Below, piece by piece: positions 37,701 to 50,000 of a DNA stretch of 64,000 nt. The translations under genes were made by a program, and so were the position numbers. The stretch is taken from NCBI RefSeq assembly GCF_041260155.1, contig NC_091931.1, positions 19,386,166 through 19,450,165 on the forward strand, read 5' to 3'. The notes under the pieces were generated by a model. The model made no database searches, was not told the DNA's origin, and worked only from the letters and a program-made list of their open reading frames with translations. The DNA comes from Ptychodera flava. Lineage: Eukaryota; Hemichordata; Enteropneusta; Ptychoderidae. Every line of letters begins with the position of its first letter. Within the stretch, counting starts at the first letter, position 1.

Positions 37701-40700
37701 ATTTACACCAAACGACGTTGTTCCTATCTTCCCGAAATGTTACTCTCAATCGAAATCTGTAGTAATTTCTAAAAAATTTTAAAGAAAATGATTACAGTGG
37801 AGTAATTTTTCATTAAAAAAGCTTCTATTGAAGGTTAAGAAAAGAGCTGAAGACGTTCCATCATAAGTAACACTACATTTTACAGTGAGTTGATGATATA
37901 AGACTTCATCAGACAGTCACATTTCACAAGTTGAGTTTATCATTCTGCTGAACAAAATAAAGATTTATGATAACATAGTAATGGCAATACAGGCTTTCAA
38001 AATGTTGTTTTTTTCCACTTTAAAGATCATTAGACATGGAATGCGTTTTTCATAAATCAGGTGCTTCTGCTAATTGAGGGACATGTTACCGAAGGCATGG
38101 ACATTTCTTGCAAAAGCCATCAGCTAATAGAATCCATAAATTTAGAAAAGCTGCGACCTTCTTTCAAAACATATATCTAGTAAGTACTGAGGGAAGGTCA
38201 TTCTCCTTGCTGTTTTGAGGTTTATAAAGTGATTTCAGTTGTGGTGGCATTGTTACACGGAGCTACCCTGTCACTGGTACTGAATGAGGCTTACCTGTAA
38301 GCCTTTCACCACCAGTTCAGCCCAATTATTATCAGAAATGAGTGTAAATTGTTCATAAAATTAGCATTTAGTTCTACGAGTAAAATAAGAAATTTGATCA
38401 TCCAAACACTTTTGGAATATATACATATGTTCTAATCAACAGTAAAAAGTAAACATGTACTTCAGAAAAAATCAATCCTATTTTTTTCAGACTTTGTTCA
38501 AAAATGCTTGCACTCTTTGCCAAAATAAAACTATTGCTAAATAAAACTATTTTGTTTTTAAAGGGGAACGCATTGTCTGTTGCATTTATAATGGTATACT
38601 TATGGATCTTCAAAAGTCTCTACAGGCTACACAAGAAACTTTTGCAATATTGTTGATAAATACACAGAAAGTCAAAACAGAGGATCATTATTACATAATG
38701 AATTGGAAGTGATATATTTCTTTGTCCCATGTCTTATACATTAGTGCTTCTAAAATTTATGAGCACCAAGTTTGATAAGTGTCAGGATTAAAATAACTTC
38801 TAAAGCAGTATCAGCGGGGTGCTAGATAATGGATATGTGGAACTTGGAATTCCTACAGAACTCTGAGTCTGTTGGACAAATTCCTGTCTACTGAATAGCT
38901 ATGTAAAACTGTTGTTTGCAAAAACATATAATCTGTATTAATATGATAATATAATCACAGAAAATTAATTTCACTGAATTGCAGCAGTACGAACTTAGTA
39001 GAGAGATTCAAGGTAAACTGACCATAATTATGCAGGGCTTCTTCAAGTGAAAAGTGTACATGGTCATGGGCAAGTACTGCCTGATTCAAATTAAAATGAA
39101 AAAAATCTTACTAAAATCTAAGGAAGAAACTTCTGTGATTATATATTTTGAAAGCCTGTAACTTTGTGAATTTATATATATGTATCTACAGCCACAAAAT
39201 AACCAGTGTCGTATCATACTTGAAATCATTGTATCATTCTTGATATCAGAATCATGAAGAGTTGCATCTTTCTTTAAGTTTATTGTGGATATTAAAATAT
39301 CTTTCAGGTCAATCTTGCGTAAATGATAAACAGAGTACACAATGCACTCCTCAATTAATATTTGGACTCTCAAAAAGCTGCACTTCTCAATCAATATTTG
39401 GACTTTCAAAAAGGTGTAACTACAGTCAGGAATTCTTGCTCAATTTTGGGTGGATTTATTGACTGGAAGAATAAATTTCAAGATTATTGTGCCCATTAGG
39501 TTCAAATTAGGTTCAAATTTCAGTAGCAGTTGAGAATGACGGTGTTTGAACACAAGAAATTCTGTACATTAATGCAATAACAATGAGAAAGGAAAACAGA
39601 ACCTGAAGGTCTATTAGCAAAATCAAGCTCCCTTGATAGGCTTTGGCGTCATTGCCATTCGGCAGTCAAGGAAATGACCGACAGAAAATTTCACTAGTTT
39701 TATATACGCCTAATAAACACATTTAACCTTATAACTTTATCTTTGTTGAGCTAGAAGGATTCATTAGGGTACTTGACAGGGTGGTCATATTATAAACCCT
39801 TTTTCAATAAGGTTCATATGCCGCAATCAGGTCCAGTTGGTTAGACGAAATAAAGATAACACATCCAATGTATTTACATGTAAATTGTCTTGAACATTAT
39901 GGGATCTCAAAAATACCCACATGCTTTTCACTGACTGGTCTTGCTAAGACAACATACAACATGATAATTTTAACATACCCTGTAATTCACAGCAGTGTGT
40001 TTATTAATATTATCACATCAAGGTAAGTCGCAGTAATGTCTGGGTGCTCTGTCTTTTATTGATTTTGAATGAAAATCAACATTGAGTCTGAGATACGAAC
40101 ACTGTTTGATGAACATCAGAATGAGACTCATGAGAGGCAAAAAATAAAAAAAAAAGTAAATCTATAAATTTCTTCGAAATGGTTCCTCGTGTGTTCAGAT
40201 CGTTGAAACAGAATGAACACATCTGAATGGCACATCCAACATTTTCCGTGTCGCAACATGTTCTGACAGTGTAACAGCGCTTACTGACAGTGACAAGGGG
40301 CGCACATCAGCGCTCGAGTCTTGAATGAATGGACACACTTGTCATGCTTTTGGGCTTCCTATAATCCTAAATAATATATGGATCAGGCTAAAACTACTGC
40401 GGCTCACTAACGACTGAGAAATAAAAAAGCACGTCTGATGAACTGAAATTGTGAAATGACTGATCTTTAGTAGAAGAATATCGGCAGCAGATTTTTTTTC
40501 AAAATATTATTGCTGCAGTCAGAACAAGTACGAGCATGCACCTTTGTTGGCGAGATTCCCCAAACTACCGCTATTCCATACTCCTTGCTGTCAAATCCAT
40601 AAAATACAAACTCTCCGGGTTGATATCTGTTTGAAAGTGGTTTTTTGCTGTGACAGGAATGCCAACATACACTAGGGAAAGTGGCGATGGATGTTCAAAT

Positions 40701-40964
40701 CAATATTGGCACCGCAGCAGGTACATGGCATTCGGTTCACACGGTTGACGGTGCACTACTCAACAACCCGATCGCGATGCAGTCTTTTTGCAGAGCTCTG
40801 CAGGTCCACGTAGTCGATTCGTTTTTGGTTCAGTTGATTACTTCCACTGATTTTGCACTGCATAAAGCTATATTTTTTACCAAAGTGAACAAACTGTGTA
40901 CGTCTTTGCAAAAGAAGATCCATGAAGACTTAAAAGTGTAAAAATTTCAGTCGCCACTTACCAT
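22663..40964 (-). CDS. CETN2: Centrin (CETN1/2 type), EF-hand calcium-binding protein
   Basis: Centrin is a calmodulin-like protein of centrioles and basal bodies. CETN2 is also part of the XPC DNA-repair complex and the nuclear-pore TREX-2 complex. Five coding exons (40964-40962, 35569-35414, 34171-34043, 23700-23563 and 22752-22663) join in phase to 171 aa; human CETN2 has 172. A short basic N-terminal tail precedes [22 protein letters not shown] loops start at residues 40 ([12 protein letters not shown]), 76 ([12 protein letters not shown]), 113 ([12 protein letters not shown]) and 149 ([12 protein letters not shown]). Loop 3 ends in N rather than E, as in vertebrate CETN2, so it probably binds calcium weakly; loop 4 is canonical. 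The C-terminus is KKTSLY, the known phosphorylation motif. Intron 3 is over 9.8 kb. The promoter is shared with NSDHL. CETN1 and CETN2 cannot be separated in an invertebrate. Confidence 0.96.
23563..23700 (-). CDS. CETN2: Centrin coding exon 4 (EF-hand 3)
   Basis: 138 nt, residues 97-142, from [16 protein letters not shown] to ENLTDEELQ. Acceptor CTTTGCAG, donor GTGAGA. Confidence 0.96.
25355..25380. repeat. Short perfect palindrome
   Basis: Arms ACCATAGACCCT and AGGGTCTATGGT (12 bp each) with a TG loop, in centrin intron 3. A related imperfect hairpin (TAGACCCT...AGGGTCT) occurs near 57378. Confidence 0.8.
27439..28577. mobile_element. Possible inverted-repeat element with CpG-rich interior
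   Basis: The ends are GTTAATTCTAGGACG (27439-27453) and, reverse-complemented, GTTCATTCTAGGACG (28563-28577), 14 of 15 identical. The interior is much richer in CpG than the surrounding intron, for example CCGCGGCCGCCGCG near 27782. No transposase is seen. Only short termini support it. Confidence 0.4.
34043..34171 (-). CDS. CETN2: Centrin coding exon 3 (EF-hand 2)
   Basis: 129 nt, residues 54-96, from [18 protein letters not shown] to LMTAKM. Acceptor CCTTCAG, donor GTAAGT. Confidence 0.96.
34413..34438. repeat. (GT)n microsatellite
   Basis: Thirteen GT units in centrin intron 2. Confidence 0.95.
35414..35569 (-). CDS. CETN2: Centrin coding exon 2 (EF-hand 1)
   Basis: 156 nt, residues 2-53, from [11 protein letters not shown] to IDVKELK. 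Acceptor ATTGTAG, donor GTAAGA. Confidence 0.95.
35570..40961. other. CETN2: Centrin intron 1 (5.4 kb)
   Basis: No nested coding exon is supported. A short imperfect tandem duplication (TATTTGGACT(C/T)TCAAAAAG, near 39358 and 39391) is present. Open frames on either strand show no family motif. Confidence 0.6.
40962..40964 (-). CDS. CETN2: Centrin coding exon 1 (start codon only)
   Basis: The minus strand reads GTATCACT-ATG|GTAAGT: a strong donor directly after the start codon. Exon 2 opens in frame with [11 protein letters not shown]. No other ATG fits between the acceptor and the conserved core. Confidence 0.85.
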
Positions 40965-41401
40965 AGTGATACTTCCTGAATCGTGACCTGACTACTATGT
41001 TTTGCTAGAAACGAACCAACCGCCAACGCAAGGTACCATGGGTATAATCATCATTGTAAGAAGCTCAGCGATTGGTGTAATAATGTCCGTAGCAATGACA
41101 AACACATATTATGCGACATCTTAAACCTATTGAATTTCCCGATTCACAAGGCTATAGAGGATCGTCAAGTATTATCAAACAGGGTATAGATACTTCATTT
41201 GAGTTTGTTAATAAAGAAATACGCAAAATCTCAATTGTACTTAGTGTTAGTTCCAGAATTTTTGGTGAATGGGCGGAAACAAATATTACAAGTAGCAACA
41301 AGATGCCCTTGTAAACATCCAATAGGAAACTCCGTTGGAAAGTTTTCACTGATGACCTTTGTCCTCAACATAAAACCCCCGGATGTCGCGCGATATTCAA
41401 T
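40965..41401. promoter_or_regulatory. Bidirectional promoter region, centrin / NSDHL
   Basis: 437 bp separate the divergent start codons. There are two CCAAT boxes: ATTGG at 41071-41075, read as CCAAT towards centrin about 107 bp from its ATG, and CCAAT at 41319-41323, facing NSDHL about 80 bp from its ATG. No TATA box is evident near either start. A shared promoter is inferred from geometry and motifs. Confidence 0.6.
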
Positions 41402-41422
41402 ATGGCTACTCGCAGCAGAAAG
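41402..41422 (+). CDS. NSDHL: NSDHL coding exon 1
   Basis: MATRSRK in seven codons, then donor GTGGGT, in phase with exon 2. Shortness and lack of conservation make this the least certain NSDHL exon. Confidence 0.7.
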
Positions 41423-43057
41423 GTGGGTCTTCTCGTCAAAAATATTTACTTTCATCATTTCTTTACAAAGAAAAAATGTGGTACTGTAGTGTGACAGACA
41501 AGTGGAAAGCCACTGGTTTGCCAATTTATAATTTTTCTTAAAGAACTGTATTTTTCTGCAACTTTATACGCAGTGTACACCGCTGAGGCTGCTGGCCGTG
41601 ATTCATTCTGCACGACGTGTGTACACAGCTACCGGTACTCTGCAGACTATTCACAACTTTTTTATTAAAAGTCATCATGATGCACAAGCATTCACAGCCG
41701 TTCGATTGTATCTAACAGAACGTTGCATAATTTTTCTAGAGATATGGTGCTACTAGTTTTTTTTACTTGTCTCGAGTTGGCGTGGGCGTGTCCGCTCAAT
41801 CACACAGTCTCTCGGTGCACAGTACTGTAGATTTCCCGTAATTCATTATGATTTGTATCCTCAGAGATTCCCCAGAGAAGCCTACCAGGTCTCTCATCTG
41901 TAGACAAATTCATAGACTAGCTGTAAAAATTCTGAAAACGTACTTTTAAGGACACCATTCTTCTTAATTCTCTTTTTAAATGATTTGGAAAATTATGCAA
42001 GATTGAGAGAGGAGATAGCATTTTTGTAAAATTTTCCATTGATTGTGTCTTCAGCCATACAGAATAATGTGATGAAATGTACTAGGAGACTAGTTGCACC
42101 TGTTTTTTGAAACAAAAGGATATTGACTTTTTCCAATAGAAATTACAAAAGAAATTTGCATTTTAAGTTTTCTCAGAGAAATGAGTTCATCATAACTTGA
42201 TGCCTAAAAAGTATGGCAGAACGTGACTTCCATGGGTGTTTAATGGTTATTTGGAAACTTTCACTGAAATTTCTAAACGTGCTTTTACTTGATATTATTT
42301 ATCAATTATTCTGATGCTGCACATTATTACTTGCATACAGAACTGAAAAAGTTATGAGAAAAGTAACCTGCAAGGATACAAATCAAAGAGAATTGTGGGT
42401 AATTTATTGTACTGTGCAGTGGCGCTCAATCGACTTTGCTGAGAAAGGACGCCTTGATACATCATCAATCTGATTACAGTAAAAACAGATGTAGGGGTAG
42501 AGTACAGCGACGTCTTGAGGCGACAGCAAGAAAATACCGCGTAAGTGAAGACGTCGCCGTACTCTACATCTGATTTACATCAGATTGCATCATCATATAT
42601 GTATTTTAATTACCGTATCATTGCAATGTATCACACATAACAGTCTGTCAGACTTTGATATTCAATCAGAATAATATTTATGTTTTGTCCTTCAAGTTCT
42701 GAAGGCCCCGATAATGTAGCGGTGCTTGGAAGACAGCCGGCGTTGCCATGATTGCCCAAATGTACCGAGAAAGCCTGAAAATGTTATGATGTTGTATTGT
42801 AAACTCTCTAATTTTAGTAATCTTTCCCAATGACTTTTTTCACAGATTAATCAATTACCTAATATATTTTTTTCAATAGAGCAAAATATGTACTGTCATT
42901 GGTGGTTGTGGCTTTCTTGGAAGACATATTGTGGAAAAGTTACTAGACAAAGGATACTCTGTCCAAGTATTTGACATCAGACAAACTTTTGAGGATGATA
43001 GGGTTACTTTCTTCACTGGAGATCTCTGCTCAGAGGAGGTAAAGTTGAATATATAAG

Positions 43058-43156
<99 letters not shown>

Positions 43157-43991
43157 TTACCAATTATCAATAGCGCTGTTCACAATTACAGGTTTGTTAC
43201 TAAATATAGCTGCACATGTGACATCAGACACTTGCTTGAAATGCGCGCAAATTTTGTCAGCATCGCAGTTGTGGTTGTTGTTGAAGCTGGTAGTCTGAGT
43301 GGTTAATGTCTTTCAAGTGTGTAACTTTGCAGATAAATATTTATTTTTGCATATCAGAGAGCAATGACATCATCGCAAACTGCCATATTGCTGTATCATG
43401 TAGTTGCAAAGGACATAATCCCAGTCATGAATCATATATTTTCCAAATATCAATCGTCAAGAGAAGTATGGCAAATATTATATATTGCAAATGAGATTTT
43501 AATTTGGAATGATATTTAAAAATGTAGTATATTCATGTTTTCTCAAATGTGAAGTTTCCTGAAACATGAATTATCTTGAAAACATGATTCCCTGACAGTT
43601 TCATACTGTACATGATAAATTTTGTTGGAATATTAGCTTGTGATTGTCAACAGGGGCTGCATAGCCATGTATTTAGTATTTATATGATGGTGTACATTGT
43701 TAATTTGTTGTCAATAAGAGTATTAATACTTCCTGGCTCAAATTCGTTTTGAAAGCCATATAGCATTTGAATATGGTGCAGATTAATTCGTAACAGACAA
43801 TAAAAATTTGCCTCACAACATTTTGCAGATACCAGTATACAGAATTGTAGCACAATTGACAGGTGCTGTGATCAACATTAAAGTGAGATTGCTTGTTAAT
43901 ATCATCTTTAAACAAACATGTTAATTTAGTGACACCTTGTAATTAGTTCCAGAGACCAGCTCTGGAACTGTTAGTTTTTGCTCACTTTCCT

Positions 43992-44050
<59 letters not shown>

Positions 44051-47000
44051 CTATTTCCGGTTTTACTACCATAGAACATGCTATACACAAATTTTACCTC
44101 AATTACCCAGAATGCATTGCGACACGCTTATGACGTCATCGCTCAGCTCGGACGGGTTTTACGGGCATTTCTTGTTTGTTTATTTATTTATTTTTTATTT
44201 GGCATTGCTCAACTATCATATTGCGTTCAGTTATTAATAATTCTAGCTTTCTTTCGCTTTGTTTTTGTTGCTTTTTGATTTATTTTTCTCTAAATACTCG
44301 CCGTACGTGGCGCTATACTGTTTCGCCCGAATGCTCATGGGTTGAATGACATTAACAATGGCCGCGTATCGATCGCTTCGCTCGCACAGAGAGAGAAAAT
44401 TAGCCTTTCCCTAAATTTACAAGCGCGGCTGAGCACATCATATACCTAGGCGAGGTGGGTGTGCTCGAAAACGATGATCAATGCAAAATTTGGACTCAAA
44501 ATCGGCTGTTTTGGCGGAGAAACTGTCCGACAGCCCTGCCATGCAGAGCTAGGCATTCATAGTGAACGTACTGTCTCAGTGTCTGTCACGCACCGGCATG
44601 CGTTGGCTGCACGTAAAAGCAACTCAACTTTCCAAGATCAAACGGTCAGTATCTTGTGAAAACAGCGACATAGCAATGAAAATTGTTTTAGTCTGTGCTT
44701 TTAATCAAATGAAAATGCATGTGGCTCAATTTCAACGGCCTAGGCCCGATGTTCCTCTCGTCTGATCATCGTCGTAAATCACAAGCCTCTTTACGGCAAC
44801 AACTCAGCGCTACCTGTCAAGCGATTGATTTTTGCGTAGGTCAGCTTAGCGAAAATTAGTGCTCTGGCTCGCGAGAATGTCGTCTGATAAACATTTCCGT
44901 GCGTTGTCGCCCCCGTATGTATCTGTTGCGTTTTTACCGTACATGTAGGCATTTGTAATCTGTGTACTGTAATTCCCCGGACTGCCTTGCTTTTAGTTGT
45001 ATTATGGTGTTTACTTAGCCCTGCGCTGTGTGTTCCGCTACAGCTAATCACCCCGCTCTGTGGTGAGCGGGGCGATTAGCTGTAGCGAACACACAGCATC
45101 GTACGCAGGGCTAGGTGTTTACTGCTATTAGCCCTGAATATTAATATCTAAAGCACTCTTTCATTCTGCAGCTATCTTTGTCACACATTGTCTTGTTTCT
45201 TCCGCTGCTCTGGTCTCTGGAACTTCGCTTTTGCTTGCAAATGCTTTCTAGTTATGTGTGGATCTTGTCAAATCAATAAAAAAGTTATGGTTTCTTTTGG
45301 AAAGCTTGTGCTATGACAGCGTTCTGAATTTGAAGGCCTGAAGATCAACCTTTAGTCCCTTGCATTCTGAGCTGGAGTATGCATGCATTCCAAACCCGGT
45401 CAGCTGTGGTATGGCATACTGTAGCTGCGTTTGTCTTGCTTCTCATGGATTCCTTAGATATTTTGTCAATTGTTATGGTGATGGAAACTGTCAATAGCTG
45501 ACCCTGAATTCTTAGGCAGATTTAGAAGAGAAGGGTGGTTTGTTGACATACCTTCAGAATCTGCCTGTATATCCAGAGTCAAAAACTAACTGTTTACATC
45601 AAAATTAGGTGGATTGCAAATGCTACAAATGGACAATACCACTGTATATTTTATTTTATTTCCAGATTACATTTGTATTACTCTTGCTTTTCATAAAAAC
45701 TTTATCATAGTACATCTGTTTAGCTTTGCTGAGTACATTGGACAAATATCAGCCAGAACTGTTCTATGGTACTTGCTTTCCATGTCCAGGCTAACTTTTC
45801 ATATCAGAGTATTTCTGTGACTTCAAGTTTGAAGTCCATCGTAGTGTATAGTTCACAGAACAATTGTGGATATAAATGAGGTAAATGTTTGCCCTCATTT
45901 TCACAACAGTATATTTTTGTTGGCTGTACCAAACAATTTTGCTCAATCATATTCTCAAAGTGAATAATAAAGTGATGTAATATAAGTTCATGGTATCTAT
46001 TGTTTTCGCTGTTGTAAAATTGTCATAGGTTTATGAATGGCATTGTTTTATATTACGTCCCTGATTTGCTAAGTGAAGATAAAGCCAAATACAATCCGGT
46101 TGTGCCTGTTGTTACACTGAGAGTGAACTTTTGAGCTGAATATCCTCTCATGATTTAGTAGATTTATAAGTCACAGACTCTGGCAGGGTTTTTTTTGATG
46201 ACAGCAATGTATAGGAATAAGTTTTACAAAGGAATTTTGGACAAGCATGGCTGCGATCAAAGATTTTCTGAGCAAAACATGAATTTAGATGGAATTTGCA
46301 GATAAATAACAAAATGCATAGCGAACTTTAACCCATCAAGACAACATTGAATATGTTGTACAAAAACACATTGCACTGATTTTATAAGAAACTAAAATAT
46401 TTTGAAATTATTTCTGAGCAAGAATTGAGCACAAAGCATTTAGATCATTAAGATTTACTATAAACACTGTAAATCAGAGGTGATAGGTGACAGTCAATCT
46501 GATTTAACATTTTAGCATTTTCTCAGTTATCAGCATTGTGGGTATTTTAATCCATTGATAACATTTTCTCTTGTTTATCTCTGTCCATGGCTATGTCATC
46601 TTTGACTCAATGATAGCAGCTGACCTGCAGCAAAGCAGATGATGTTTTCCTAGTTTCCATTTCATTGCATAGATCAATCATTTTGCTAGAAGTATGAGAT
46701 AATTGTAAAAACGGTGAGCATTTGATTTGTGTCACATTAAAGGTATACTGTCAACTGTTCCAATTATGCCACAGTTACCATGGAAAGAGAAAATCTAACC
46801 AATCACAGATTTTAAGCGGGTGGCCGATTTTTAAAAACAGCGCCATCACATGGACATTTTGAATACCAAGGAATGCCCCTTTGACCATATTTGGGCATAT
46901 TTAGATTACAGATGACTGTATACCTTTAACCTACACCATAATGACTAGGTCATACAAAATGAATGAGAGGGACTCTGTAGAAATTACAATTAAAAGTAGA

Positions 47001-50000
47001 CCAAGAAGTTGCAAGAGAAGTAATTGTAAAACAAATGGTTTTATATTATGTTTCTGCTATTTCAGACAGACTCTGAGAGGAAAGTGGTGTCTAATCCATG
47101 CCCCTTGTTATGGTTTTAGCTCGTGTTTAAGATATGTGAAGTAGTTAAAATTGAACTTTGGCATTTTCCTATATCCAATTTGTATGGTAATGAGTACAGA
47201 AGAGACCAAGGCTTATTTTGCAAAAGAAGTGGAGGTCTTCTTGTCTATACTAGACCTGTGTTTTTAGGAGCCTCCAGACTTGCAATAAAGATAAGTCTGG
47301 TAGTATCCATCTTCATTAAAATGTCATAATCTGACATCAAAAATTCCATTAAAAAAGACAAAAATAGTAGAGCCGCCCACTTGTGCCTATTGGAATTGCT
47401 TTTCTCTGTATCTGTAGACTTTGTTTATTGGAAGTATGTTTTCAGGTTCAAGGTCACATTGCATAAACTTATGTGATTTGTCATAATCTTAAGCACCTAC
47501 TTGTTGTAGGAATTTCCATGAAAAGGGTGATTGCTGTGCAACCTGTGACATTTTCATTTCACAAATCTCAAACACAAATCTGTTTTTTTGTAAATAGCAT
47601 CATCACAAAATTTAATTCATAGACGACTGCCAAATGCAAAGATGCAGGAATTCATCAAAGTTTTGTGGATTATGTCTTTGATGATGGACGCTCACATTCA
47701 GCCTTGATCAATGTACCGGTATTTTCACTTCATTTTTCAAAGAATTTATCAGTAAGTCATGAGGATTTGAATGCAGATCCTGAATAGTGACTGCATTCTT
47801 TAGTAGTCGTGTTATAATCCTCTGACAATCTGAGAAATATGAAACAAGATAATTGTATTAGCTGGACAGGCTATCAATCACTGAAATACATGTACAGTCA
47901 CTGAAATAATGTATCCTGTTGGAAAAATACCATCAGTCAATATAGAAAACTGAATCAATGTCTGATTTGCATTTACAATGTAATTTCTATTGCTCATCTT
48001 GAAATTTCCCTTTCAAAGATGTAAGATAACAGGTAGATCTTGTATTTCTGCCAACGAATCTATGGTAGACTTTTTGTTTCAACGATTGCCACCATTCTTA
48101 TTCTCATTCAACAGGACTTGTTACCTGCTCTCCAAGATGTCTATGCAGTATTCCACTGTGCATCTCCAGCTGCTGCCAGTGACAATAGGTATGTATTTCT
48201 CTCACTGTCACTACCGGTACTGGTAATGTCTAGCATAGCAATTTATACATGTAAGGTGTGGTGTGTTGCATTGTCCATGTAGTGGTCTGTGGTCGGTGAT
48301 CAGTACAAACATTGTCTTTAAACTTTTGAAAGGCATTTGATTAAAATAGCCTAACTGTACCTGTAGTATAGAGGAGAATTTCACTTGCACTTTAATTGTT
48401 AACAAAATGAAAATTGTGTATGTCGTATCGTTAGCATGCACACAAGTGATTTTAGAAAGTCACTGTGCAATTTCATGTATGGCATTGTAAATTTAAGAAG
48501 TAAACATCCTCAAGTGTAAATTTCAAATAATGTGATTTATGTGATAATGTTAATTCCACTTAAATAATGCCTTACTTAAAATTCACACACCACTCTTTAT
48601 TTAAAGATATTAAATCCACTTTGTAGCAAGTGCAGTTGTGATTTTTTCAGAACTTTAAAGATGTCTGCAGACTTTTAGGTCTTGGCATAATGACTCAGTC
48701 TTCACTGTTGTAAGTTCGTTTAGTAACTTGAATCATCACAACTTGTACCTTTCCTGCCTACAGTTGACATTTTAGCAAATTGAAAAACAACAATTTGGCC
48801 ACTTTGAATGCTGATAATTTGAAAGTTTTGCTCCCTTAAATGTCAGTGATTTACGTGTCATTAATATACATCAAATGATGAGAGATCATGATCTGTTGGA
48901 AATTGTCATTATCAGGTCTATGTGATTTTCAATATCACTGCTGTCCTTTGCCATAGTCTAACTTTTCCTCTTATTGGTTATGCAACATCCAATTTTGACC
49001 AAAATCTTGAATTTTCTGGTCTATTTTTTGCATAAACAATATCATACAGTCATTCAATCACCCTGGACAGATAAACAAGTAAGCAATTTTGCAGAGCTCC
49101 CATCAAAAATTTGGCCCAAAACTCGACTATGACCCATTTGCATTATTCTTTTATTGGTGTGCACTTTTATGAAGTAACAAGAAATATCATATTATGCTTT
49201 TTTTCAACAGAGAACTCTTCTATCGTGTAAATTTTACTGGTACAAAAAATGTCATTGCAACGTGTAAAAAAGGTGGAGTTAAGGTAATGATGTCTTTAGG
49301 ATTGTTTAACTGTTAATACACTGTACATATTTTTACTAGTCCTACCAGTTTGCAAGTTGTACTTACTTAGATGCTTCTGGTAATCCATTAAGGCCTGGAG
49401 GTTTTGCATTTATATTGGACATTATAAATGATATCAACAAGTGGCTAGGCATTGTATGAAGGTATATTTTATGCAGTGTCTATCTTTTGAAATTCAGTAT
49501 CTTTTGAAAACGATGTGTATACGGTGCTTAGTTGAATACTTTTTCAGCTTCACGTTACCACAAACAAAGTAGTACAGCTATGGAGATGTGGCTCAGAATA
49601 CTCACGATGCAATCTTATGTTTAAAGTCTCCAAAGACATCCTGTTATTGTTGGATTATTTTGGTGAGAGTAGTCAAAACACACATTAAAACTCATAGGTA
49701 ACCGTTACAAGATGAAAACAACTGTCTATCAAAGTCTAAATGCCAAAACATGAAATCAAGATTTGCATCACCTACCTTGTAGGTTGTATGACTAGATTTA
49801 TAGAGGTTATAAATTTTCAAACAAGTGGGTGAGAGTTCCGAAGAGATAACATTTGTCATCCCGAGGAATACACATTTATTATGAATGGTAACTCCTGTTG
49901 ATGGGGGATTCGTCTGCTCAAATTTGATGTCATGCCTAGCCACACTTCATCAAAAATTCATATTTTGCTCCAAGTGAAGCTTTGATATTTTAAATTATTC

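Larger units (their letters stand above)
43946..45223. mobile_element. Possible 1.28-kb inverted-repeat element
   Basis: GTTCCAGAGACCAG at 43946-43959 recurs as an exact inverted copy at 45210-45223. The left copy also forms its own small hairpin with CTCTGGAAC. Support rests on 14 bp only. The segment encloses a CTTT tract and the hairpin element at 45016-45113. Confidence 0.35.
43039..48114. other. NSDHL: NSDHL intron 2 (5.1 kb)
   Basis: No coding exon is supported. The intron holds the TA/CA tract, a CTTT tract, a possible 1.28-kb inverted-repeat element (43946-45223) with a nested hairpin element, and a TTAA-flanked element (46737-46929). Confidence 0.6.

Noticed and set aside
39491..39525. 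GGTTCAAAT motif as a tRNA T-arm
   Set aside because: It is a small tandem duplication, and no acceptor stem or D-arm pairs around it.
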